Positions 1-9,369 of a stretch of 64,000 nucleotides of DNA are shown in pieces (position 1 is the stretch's first letter; each line of letters opens with the position of its first letter). The notes under the pieces were generated by a model that saw only the letters and a list, made by a program, of their open reading frames with translations, did not search any database and was not told where the DNA came from. Both the position numbers and the translations under genes were made by a program. Origin of the DNA: Eutreptiella sp. 'Long Island Sound 2002' (lineage: Eukaryota > Euglenozoa > Euglenophyceae > Eutreptiales > Eutreptiaceae); NCBI GenBank assembly GCA_964036045.1, contig OZ038384.1, forward strand, positions 30,361,771-30,425,770. Direction: 5' to 3'.

Positions 1-275
1 GACCTTGGGGAGCCAACGAAGAACGGTGGCTTACTACACCACGGGAGAGTGACAAGCAAGGTGTTATGAGGCAAGGTGTGTCTTCCCTCCTTGGGGACAA
101 GCGAGCCCACAGTTAGGACCCCTGACTGGTCCAGACCCATGGGGTTCTAATCTTCCTTACAGGGTTTACCATACCCCTATGTGTGCTACGTATGTCTGTG
201 TGTGTCTCACTTCCCTCCCCGGCGTGGCTCCCGGAGACCGGGCTTCACTGACGTCGGACCGAAGGTCCTAATCAG
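1..275 (+). mobile_element. Element D, left part: 3' non-coding internal region of an AG...CT-family LTR retrotransposon
   Basis: This stretch is the reverse complement of 28374-28648, which lies 3' of the chromodomain in E3, so it belongs to the same family in the opposite (plus) orientation. It breaks off at the GTAC where E1 inserted and resumes at 46054: the ...cctaatcag-GTAC-tattaccactcc continuity is confirmed by the uninterrupted copy in E3. The coding part of D must lie to the left of the window. No gene is visible here. Confidence 0.85.
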
Positions 276-279
276 GTAC
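276..279. repeat. Target-site duplication GTAC, left copy (E1)
   Basis: GTAC directly precedes the TGAAGCGG start of the E1 LTR. The second copy is at 46050-46053, right after the CTTCA end of the last LTR. Joining the flanks with one GTAC restores the element-D sequence, as judged against the E3 copy at 28341-28400. A four-base duplication is within the Ty3-type range. Confidence 0.85.
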
Positions 280-1857
280 TGAAGCGGTACCCAGAACCTA
301 TGGCCCATGGCCCGGAGGCCTGTGAGCCGTCACACCCGTGCGGAAGCCGTTGACACGGGCTGTCAGCGGGATACCCCTGTTCTCTAATCCGTGGGATCTG
401 GAATCCGATCCTTAACCAATAAATCGATTTAGAATTACCATAATTTCATTGTCTTAGGCGATTTTCAGTCGGAAACCGGTAAATTACCCGATTTCCACCG
501 CGATTTCTAATTGTCGTGAAATCGCCGCCTGATGTCGCCTATTCGCGCGCCTTCGTCGCTTCTCCGTGGCGAGTTTTCTGATGAACTTTTCTCGAGTACC
601 TGTGAGGTTCTAAGAGAAATTGAGGGCTGAATCTAGAGGGTATTTAATGTACTTTCATCTGGTGTGTTCACCAGAATATTTCGCCGTTGCGTCTTCGAGA
701 AAATCAGCACGCAAGCTTTTCCGTCGATCGCTCGAACTCATGGTTCTCAAGGACCATGGGTTCGGACGGAACCCTACATTCCCCCCCTATGCCTTTCATC
801 CATGCCCCTTTCACGCGGGCATATCATTTTGTATAGGGAAGCGGGCAATGGCGATGTCTTAGGCAGCCTATGGGTCTCGCAAACCCAAGTCGTTTGCGTG
901 CGCAAACGCTAACTTTGTGGCCTTGTGAGCATGAACGTTAGAAACCGTACACAATGTTCACAAGGCCATTTTCATTTTTCGAGCCAACTCAACGATGGCT
1001 CCACGCAATTCAATGCGTACCAGAACTTCATTTTCGAAAGAGGGCAAGTTTTGGTCGAAGATTAGGCCAAAATGGCCAAACCCCCGAGGCTCGTACTCGA
1101 AGCCTATGGGGAGTTGAGGCTCGAAACAAGGCAATATGTCAAGTAGAGAGCACGAAATGCATCGTGGATGGCTTGGTTGATTCTTACAACCTTGTCTTCT
1201 ATTTTTTATAATTTCGCCTTGTGAGCAGCCTGCCATACTGCCTCTTTGCACACGCGCTCATATGCAAGCACTAACGACACGAGTGGGCGGAGACAATCTA
1301 ACCATAGTGGGCATATTTGAAGGCACCTACTATGGGCCTACTCCAAACGTGTTTGCTCATATTTTTGTTCCTCAATGACCCAAAGATATGTTCATGCCAA
1401 TATCGCCGATATATGCACTTTTTCCCATGAATAGTGTGCTTCAAGGATTGAGGTGTTAAAAATGTTTCCATTATGCTTTGAACCTCAACCCTTGTTGCAA
1501 AAGGGAAGCAAAGCTTCGGTTTGCATCCATGCAAAAGCCCGAGGCTCCTTTCTCTTGTGATACGGAGATACGATTTTTGGAGGGACCACTTTTGGGTGAA
1601 TTTTGGCCGTTTTGCCCAGAATGGCCACAAACCCCTTCTCCCCCTGATTTCGCCACCGAAGTTGCGTGCGCCGCTTGACCAAGGGTAAGGGCAATTCGGA
1701 GAGAGCACATAAACCCGCATCGAATGGGGTGTTTCCTCATGTGGCCTCTCCTCTCGAGGGGAGAGTTGTGAGTCACCCAATTTGGGGTATGTTGCCATTC
1801 CGCCCCATTTGTGTATCACTTTCCCTCCAATGGGGAAAATAGCTCGCGGCGACCATG
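280..1857 (+). repeat. 5' LTR of E1 (type A); right edge uncertain
   Basis: This begins TGAAGCGGTACCC and matches the 3' LTR A pieces at 25379-25560 and 36784-38188 with a few percent divergence. The match ends near 1852/38188, where the 3' copy is truncated, so the true right end of the 5' LTR may lie further right. I could not find a convincing primer-binding site. An AATAAA polyadenylation-like hexamer lies near 418. Minus-strand open frames at 1298-1819 and 37635-38357 correspond only because they are copies of the same LTR; I see no independent evidence that they are coding. Confidence 0.75.
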
Positions 1858-3410
1858 AGGGTCGGCAAGTGGCATATATTGGGACCTAAGTCCCATGTGT
1901 CTATAGCATCTTTGGTTGAAAGGATCCTCGCCGTGGCCATGGAGATATGCAATCATGAGTGCGGGCCATTTTGGCCATGTTTCGCTGTTTTTGCCATTGT
2001 ATGCCATATTGGAATTACCATATCTCCATGGGGTACAGAATCTAGCCAGGAGGGAAGTGCGATTATTGTAGCTTATGACTGAGGGTTGAACACCATTGAG
2101 TTTCATATTTGCTCCTTCGGCTCATCTGGAGTTATTAAACTTTTGGTGCGATCCATGATCCCGCCGTTTGCACCGCATGCTGCTCTCTGCCCCATCCGCG
2201 TGTTCATCCCCTTGATGAACAGTAAGCAGCCAGCGTGACAGCAAGCGATAACCCAGGGCATGGGACCATAGAGGATATCAAGGGTCGTGAATCAAGGCTT
2301 GGCGAACAAAATCGGCAAGGTTTCCCACCCTGGAGGGTCGCCCGAGACGGCCGATTTTGCCATTTTGGCAATTATGACCCCACTTGACGAACCCGTGGTG
2401 CTCTGATGCCGGGACCTCAGAGGGAACCAGGTTGGGTGAGGGCTCCAGGGAGTTGGTACGCGAAGGTCATAGGGTCAGTTGCCTGGTCCCTACCTCTGGC
2501 GGGTCCGGACGAGGGGTCAATTTTGGATTTTTCGGAGCTAATATCAGTTTGGGCTGAAACAGCCCATTTTCAGCTACCAACTCCTGGGGGATAATGGCGG
2601 GGCCATATCTCTCGTTCAGAGAGGAGTTGGGACCTGCTGTGAAGGGAGCATGGGGAGGGACTGTCAGTTGGCTTCCGAGGCTCTTGATTCCCAGGAACTC
2701 GCCTGTGGCTGGGCGGGACACCTCCCCTACTGGCAGGGTTTCAGGGTCCGGACTGAGCAGGGCACGGGTTGTGTTTCAGCCCCCGCCCCGACCAGCCACT
2801 GAGAGGGTCGGACCTGGGATTGGGATATGAGTTGGGACTGAGTGTCTATTGTCCTATGATGCCCTTACCCCAGTCAAGTCTCAGCCCCATGTGTACATAT
2901 CCTGATGTGTTGCTGTACATACTTCTGTTCCCTTGTTTCAGAGTGGCAAGGATCCTGAAACGCTTTGTCACATGACACGAGCGTGATGACGCCCCTGTGA
3001 GCGCAGTGCTTTGCCTGCCTGCTTGCCTGTGCGTGTCCACCGCAGCGTCCCGTGGTCAGGCCCCCCACGGGAACGCGTCAAAAGCGTTTCACCGCCGCGG
3101 GGTTACCCAGCCCCCGCGTGCCACTCGGGCCTTCCAGGGGTACAAGCAGCACCCCAACCCCGAGGACTCCAAGACCATCACGGAGCCCGCAGCGCCGCCC
3201 AGAGCATCGCCCTGAGCGGCCACGGAAGCGCCGCGACCGTGAAGGAGGTGGACAGACCAGGACTCCCTCATCAGCGAGTCCTATCGGCCGACCAGCAAGG
3301 CCGCAAACCCAGCTTCACCAGCAGCGTCACCCACCTCCACAACCACACCAGAGCAACCGCTTCAACAACCACCACCAAGGACCTCAAGATCAAGTACGCC
3401 CGCCTCTGCC
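1858..3410 (+). other. E1 LTR end and leader; no gene seen
   Basis: This lies between the alignable part of LTR A and the first plausible gag start. It presumably holds the LTR A end, the primer-binding site and the 5' untranslated leader. Weak primer-site candidates are TGGTACGCGAAG near 2455 and TGGCAAGG near 2949, neither convincing. GC content rises toward 3000-3400. No RNA gene or supported coding region was recognised. Confidence 0.5.
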
Positions 3411-6331
3411 ATGGTAAACTGGCAACAAGCGGGTAAGACGTGGCCGCGGCCCCGACCCCATGCGGTGCGCCTACTGCGTGGGTTGGTGTGGGACCAGCAC
3501 TACCGCCACAGCCACCCCCAGTGCGAAGGCGGCATGCCCGGGAGCTTCGAGCTCCGCTAGGACATGGGCCCTGACCGCCTGCAGGCAGTGGAAGACTGGC
3601 TGCGGGTGGAAGGGTTCGCCTTCCGCTTCCGCCAGAGGCGCTGGAGGGTCTGGACCCCCCCGGACAGACCCGGCGAAGGTCTGCGCCCCGACGGGATTGA
3701 GGAGGACGAGACCCCCAACAAGTACCCGTCGGGCGCCACGATCAACGTCTCCATGTGGGACATGATCGAAAGGAAGTTCCCGGAGGCGGGGAACGAGCGC
3801 AGGCTGCAGGGCAGCAGCAGCAGCGCATCTCCTGGGAAGGAAAAGCGTTCCGCCGGGGACAGGAAGCGGGACAAGAAGTGGCGGGAGTACCAGGAATCCC
3901 TGGCCGCCGAAGCCGCCCAAGGCGCCAGGGGCGGAACCCCAGCCCACAGCCCCCAACGGGCCAGTGGCGGTCACCGGCCCGGCCACACCACCCTTGGCGA
4001 CTTCCTCCAGGTCGCCAAGCATGCCAAGGCCAAGCCCCGTCGGCTGCACCTGAGGAAGTCAGGCCCGAGCAGCGACGTGGAGTCGGCCCACCGCGGGAGG
4101 ATGCCGGCCGACCAGGCCAGCTGCAGCAGCAGCATCGCTCCCGACCAAAGGGACGTGGCGCACGCCTGTGAGCGCGCCTGTGGGGTGCCCTGCAACCTTC
4201 GGGTTGCCCGGCAACGGGCCACGCAGCAGAACGCTGCCATGGAGGGCGCCGTCGGCATCGCCCAGCAGGAGGCTGTGGAGTGGGAGCATGGCATGGCCAT
4301 CCACGCCTCGACCGTGGCGGCCATTGCGGCCGGACTCACGGCCGGAGCCGCCCATGAGGCAGCGACTGCCCAGGTCAAGGGTGAGGTGGCGGCAGCCGCC
4401 GAGGAAGCCCCCCTGATGCAGGAGATCATTGCCTGCAAGGAGGCCGAGGTAAAGGCGCTGGAAGAGGGGCTGGCCCAAGAGAGGGCAAAGAAGGAGGCGG
4501 AGGAAAGGGCCCACGCCGAGGCAACGGCCAAGGCCGTAGCGGACGCTGCCAGGAGGGACGCCATCGAGGCCGCGCGACGGAAGGTCGCTGAGGAGGGGGC
4601 CAAGATGGAGGCGGAGCTGGCGGCGTTCGAAGCGGGAAAGGCTCGGCTACAGCAGGCCCGGGAAGCCGAGGCGGCTCCTGCCCGGGAGGAGGCCGAAGGG
4701 CGAGCTGCCGCAGCCACGGCCGCCGCAATGGCGGAGGTGGAGGCAGAGCTCCGCCGCGAGACTCCCCCGGGAGGATCCCGAGTGGAGACCCTTCGAAAGC
4801 TTTTCGAAGGGGACGCCTCCTCCAAGATGGCGCTGGATCCGGAGGAGGTGGACACAGGCAGCAGTGGGAGCAGTGGCCGCACTGCCTACCGACGGAGGAA
4901 GCGTAAGGGGAAGACCCCCGAGAGGTCACGGAGGCCAGCAGGCGGACACCCCCACGACTCCGACCCCTTTTTCACCGCCAGCGACGGGGATGAACGAGGG
5001 CGCCGACATCGCCGAGGAGTGGCTGGTGGAGGAGGCGGAGACGTCCCCATGGAGCCGGAGGGTGAGAGTGAGGATCTCCCTCCTCCCTACCGGTGCTCCG
5101 AGTCTTCCGCGTGCGGGACCGAGACGCCCAGGTGGGGCAACATGGACGAGGATGATGACATGGACTTCGACTACACGAAGAAACCCCCATCCTCGGACCC
5201 ACCGAGGCGACCCGGCGGAGACCCACCGGCACCCCCTGGCGGAGGACCATCAGGACCCCCTGGAGGACGCCCACCAAGTGGACCCCCTGGAGGCGGACCA
5301 CCGGGCCGGGGAGGACCCCCTGGACCGGGCGGACCCGGCAGAGGCCCTCCTGGAGGACCCCCTGGGGTCCCCGACGACCCACCAGGGAACGGGGACCCTG
5401 ATGCCACCTGGCGGTGGATTGTCCACTTCCGCAGGAGGGTCTAGTCCCTCGAGGGCGAGGTAGACACGGGCAAGGGCGAGATGACTCGCATCGCCAGGGT
5501 CGCCGCGGGCGCACAGAGGGAGCTCGACATCGCCAAGATCGAGATGGTCAAGAGCGCCAAGGTCGCCACCGCCACCCAGAGGGAGCTGGACATCGCCAGG
5601 GGCGAGATCAGGCTGCTGAACAAGGTCATCAGCGGCCTGCAGCAGAGGTTGGACGTGCTGGAAGGCCGTGGGAGCGCCGGCAGCGACAACTGACCCCTGG
5701 AGTCTGGCTCGTTTGACGACGGCTGGGGACCCGGACCAGGTCCAGGCAGGGCCCACGCCCCCGGCAGAGCCCCCAGGAGTCGCCCCAGCGCCAGTGCCCC
5801 CTCTCTCAGCGCCCCCTCTCACCACAGCGCGGGCCGCCGCAACGAGCGCGTGCCGCCCTGCAGTGGCAGTGAGGAGTGGCGTGATGAGTGGCTCGGCGCG
5901 GAGTACCACAACCGCCGTGCTCCACCGCGGACACCGGTACGTCCCCGACGCCCCGCACCAGCCCCGGAGCCAATCCCAATGGTTGGCGGACGTTATGGTG
6001 GACTCAGGGATGAGGTCCCCGGAGGAGACGTGGAGTGGGACGTCGGCGGAGGTGAAGACCTGGACCTGGACCTGGAGGAGTTCGGCATTACCCTGCCACG
6101 TGGTGTACGACAGGAGGCCGCTCAACGCAGCCGCCGGCGCCGTGATGAGGAGGCATACATGGAAGGGGTGCGGCGTGAACATCTAGGTTCAGCGTACATG
6201 GAGGAACCACGTCGTGGCCACGCAGATACGGGGGAGGAGATGGAAGTGGCAGCCGTGGGAGTCCGTGGGAGAGGCCGATGGGAACCTCGGTCGACCTCGC
6301 GGCTGGCGTTCGTGGTCTCTAAGGCCGCGGA
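3411..6331 (+). pseudogene. gag: E1 gag, N-terminal part (coiled coil, PPPY, Gly-Pro-rich), cut by E2
   Basis: The frame opens at an ATG in a strong GCCATGG context and runs about 970 codons to the E2 insertion, broken by TAG at 3558, TAG at 5442 and TGA at 5691; coding-like sequence continues in the same frame past each. About 3564-3900 is basic. About 4200-4790 is a long Ala/Glu/Lys coiled-coil stretch. Near 5090 is LPPPY, which resembles a PPxY late-domain motif. About 5200-5400 is a Gly-Pro-rich, collagen-like run. 5480-5690 is a second short coiled coil with repeated QRELDIA motifs. The frame runs precisely into the capsid part at 17699 once E2 and one duplication copy are removed (...SKAAD-AAVWEDLKDIK). 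The N-terminal extension is long for a Ty3-type Gag; its function is unknown. Confidence 0.7.
6327..6331. repeat. Target-site duplication GCGGA, left copy (E2)
   Basis: GCGGA precedes the E2 terminus AGAAAAG and is repeated at 17694-17698 right after the other terminus CTTACT. Removing E2 and one copy restores the E1 gag reading frame, which fixes both element boundaries to the base. Confidence 0.95.
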
Positions 6332-7117
6332 AGAAAAGTTTATAGTGTTTTCAGCACTGTGTTTTTGCTTCTCCTGCTGCTTGCTGTAGGTGTAGGGTTT
6401 CCTGCTGCTTGTTTTGGAAGATGAAAACCTTTGTTTTGCAGAAATAGAGTCAATCCAGGATAACCCAAGCAAGAAGTGTGCAAAGAGGAGAAGATCAGGA
6501 TCAAAGCATGAAGGGCTGCAGTGTAAACAGTGAAAGATGATTGGATATTCACAGAAACTGCAACTCAGGTCACAAATGAATGCATATTCACAAAGATAGC
6601 TGAAATGTTTTGGGGAAAGAGTTAGAAAACTGCCTCATGGTCACTCTCTCTCCATAGTGCCATCTCAGGAGATGTGCACTCTTTGTTTTGGGTCCCATAT
6701 GTGCTGAGGTGGCAGGGCATGTGGCGATGAGGTCACTGCCATGTCACATGGGATCTTCCTACTTAGCTAGGCTGACCAGGAATTGAACCCAGGACCTCTC
6801 AAAAAGAGGTGCCCAGCCCCTAGGGTGCATACCACTAGGATAGCTAAGAATTCATGGAAAAACATAGATAAATTCATAGGCTCTACTTTAGATATGTCAG
6901 TGCTCAGTCAACTCAGGAAAAGATGTATAGCTTCACATTGAAAGGGGATTAAGGGGTCCACTCCATATCCTGATTGGGTGTTTGGTTCCATAGGTCAAAA
7001 TGTGTTATCACCACTTTTGGTGGGACCAATACTAAGATAAAAATGCATGGATGCTCAGTGCATCTCTAATACAACTAGAGTATGCCTCAAAGCAATGGAA
7101 AAGCACTTTTTCTTACT
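6332..7117 (-). repeat. 3' LTR of E2
   Basis: 786 bp. On the element strand it runs from AGTAAGAAAAAG to ACTTTTCT. It matches the 5' LTR at 16907-17693 with about seven differences including one indel. It contains the tRNA-like module described separately. Confidence 0.95.
6765..6850 (-). promoter_or_regulatory. tRNA-like module with A- and B-box-like motifs inside the E2 LTR
   Basis: On the element sense strand the module reads TATCCTAGTGG (A-box-like, 6832-6842) then, 42 bases later, GGTTCAATTCC (B-box-like, 6779-6789; one mismatch to GGTTCGANTCC). The other LTR has it at 17354-17418. The acceptor stem does not fold, so it is not a working tRNA gene. It could be a relic of a tRNA-derived sequence or an internal Pol III-type promoter; the second is inference. 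Confidence 0.5.
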
Positions 7118-7125
7118 CCCCCCTT
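7118..7125 (-). other. Polypurine tract of E2
   Basis: The element strand has AAGGGGGG directly before the 3' LTR. This is the usual primer for plus-strand DNA synthesis. The same AGGGGGG lies at the equivalent place in E3 (26272-26278) and D (48265-48271). Confidence 0.85.
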
Positions 7126-9369
7126 GTGCTGTGGTGGCCACCACTGTCGCATTTTAGGAAAAAGGGAATTTTTCTTGGCCTTTCCTTGGTTTCCACATCT
7201 ACTTCAAAATACCTACAGTTTCCCTCACACTGAAAAATGGGCGCTCACCATGGCTGGCGTCCTTTTGCTGCTTTGTTCGTAACATATCCTACAGAAGACT
7301 CAGCGCTCATGGCGCTGCCGGGGCTCCTGTGGGTTGGTTGGGTTAGTATGGGTGCATGCCAAGACATGTGCATATGCATCCCTCCCTCCAAGACGCAGCG
7401 TCGACACAAACCCAAGGCAAGACACAATATACACACTCGAATGGGTTCTCGTAAACCTGCTGGCAACCTGTGACCTGTCTTGGGGCGAAGGGAGTCTCGA
7501 AAAATTTAAATTGCCCCTTGGTGGGGTCTTGGGTTCTGCTCAGTCTCTCCAGGCACCTGCGTTTCGGCCCGAACACGGCCTACTCAGCGAGGCTGCGCGT
7601 GGGTATCTGCAGAGGCAGGAATGGGAGAATTATGGACGAATCCACGCAAAAACGAAGCGACGACACCTAAATCCGTCAAATGACGGCGTAGAATTTTTTC
7701 GAAACAACACACCTGAGCAGAATCCAATTGTGCATCAGAAGCACATTTTTATAGAAATTATAGTCATCTCTGGATTTTTTAAATCCAGAAATTCATACGC
7801 ATAAAATGGCGGCGCGCAGGAGCGGCTCCTAGCGAAGCGCCCGAAAATGGAGAAATAATGGAATTATAAACGTATGTCTCACGTAGTCTTGAAAATGACG
7901 AGACACACATTAATAAATAAACATACAGATTCCTCCCACACTAATAGAAGCTTCAAAAATTCAAGAATTCGAAAATGAACGAAAAGACTTCAATGAATCA
8001 GGTATAAACTACAGGTATGCTCGTCTCGTATGCCGCATACACATTGCTCGTCTCGTGTCTCCGTGAACGAGCCTTGTAGCAGCGCTAACAAAGATAGAAC
8101 GCGATAGAGGGATTGATTAGAAAGATTGCAGATGATTAGCGGTCAGATGAGGGTGATGAGACATACACACAAGTGCATAGCAACGTTCTTCGCGTGCGCC
8201 CCTCACTTGCTCTCTCTCCCCGCGGTAGGTAAGGTGAGTAAGCCCAGGCGGGCCACCCCCTGGTGGAGTTCGTGATTACGGTTGAGATGGGCAGGTCTGC
8301 CCAAGTGGATCGTGCATACTCGCGCATGCACACACGCATTAAAGGGTAGGCCACGCGAATTGCGCACGGTAAACCTTGTTTAGGCTACCCAGGGGCTCCT
8401 CGGTACGTTCTTTAAGAGAACCTGAGGAGTCCCTTAACGCTTGCTTGCTTGATAAGGGTAGCTGGTCCTCCAGCGTGTTTGCGGACAGTGTATTATAGGT
8501 CACACTGAGAAGGGTATAATACCTGGAGTGTGGCTTGGTTCCTCCGCCGCAAACGCCCTTTCATTTGCCTTTGTTTTACAGGTGGGCAGGTAGGGTGATT
8601 GGTGCAGCAGCCCTTTTTTTTATTCCCTGCTAAACAAGGGCGCAGATCACACAAACAAGTAACTCCGCTCCGCCTGTGGCAGAGCAGGGAGTCCGACTTC
8701 ATCGACATCTGCGCCTTGCACGCGAGAGCACTCCTTCCCTCCAAGCCCTAGCAGGGAAAACGCGTTGTGGCGTCCCCTGTTAGGCCACAGTTGCTTAGCA
8801 GCGCTGTGTTCTCTTGTCATTTCACAGGAGGGTCGCTAGGGCCCACGACACTTTTGCCTTCGCAACGTGCAGTAGAGTGTGCGTGTAGGAGTGGTAGTCC
8901 TGAGTGGGGGCTTGAGCCAGTTGCCCCAGTGCTCGCCCACCAGGATGGTGCCACTGTAGGGTGTGTAGGACCTGTAGTGCGTGTGTCACTGTCCCACCCG
9001 TTTCCTGCAATTTTAGCAGGGTTGGTGGGCTGTGGCAGTGGTTAGGTCAGTGTTTTGGCCACATAGCAAAACGGCGTTTTCATGCCTTCATAGCTTTTGG
9101 CCACCCCTCCCTGTAGTAGACAGATAGGTAGGGAAAACAATACCTGGATTAGCACGCTGGGTATTCCCCCAAGGTTTTGCGCCAGCACAGAATTTGGGCA
9201 CATAGGGGAGGGGAGACCCGGGGCGTACCCCCTGGCATCAATAAGCCAACCCTCCAGGTTTAGCAAGGGCGCAGACTTGGGTATAATTAGGACACCACTT
9301 CTGAGGCTTGCTCTCAGGACCTTAGGAATAGCACACTCACACATACGCTTTGGCAGGTAAGGGTAAGGT
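7126..9369 (-). other. E2 3' non-coding region
   Basis: 2.2 kb between the pol stop and the purine tract with no supported coding frame. It includes a block at 8340-8570 strongly conserved with E3, described separately. Several pyrimidine-tract-plus-CAG stretches on the plus strand (near 8578 and 8826) resemble splice acceptors but are antisense to the element. Confidence 0.7.
8340..8570 (-). promoter_or_regulatory. Conserved structured non-coding block (E2 copy)
   Basis: About 230 bp here matches 27510-27740 of E3 at roughly 90% by eye, although the LTRs of the two elements are much more diverged. It contains a hairpin at about 8396-8429 (CTCCTCGGT / ACCTGAGGAG outer stem, GTTCT / AGAAC inner stem) and two overlapping inverted repeats at about 8484-8532 (CAGTGT/ACACTG and GTATTATA/TATAATAC) that cannot both form at once. 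Plausible roles are packaging, RNA stability or 3'-end formation; none is shown by the sequence. Confidence 0.55.

Noticed and set aside
1298-1819. 173-codon minus-strand ORF, with a 240-codon counterpart at 37635-38357
   Set aside because: Both lie in copies of the same LTR, so similarity is expected; no domain and no sign of codon-level constraint.
8570-9030. Spliced host gene on the plus strand (several pyrimidine-tract-CAG sites)
   Set aside because: No coding exons between them, and the region is the antisense of E2's 3' non-coding part.
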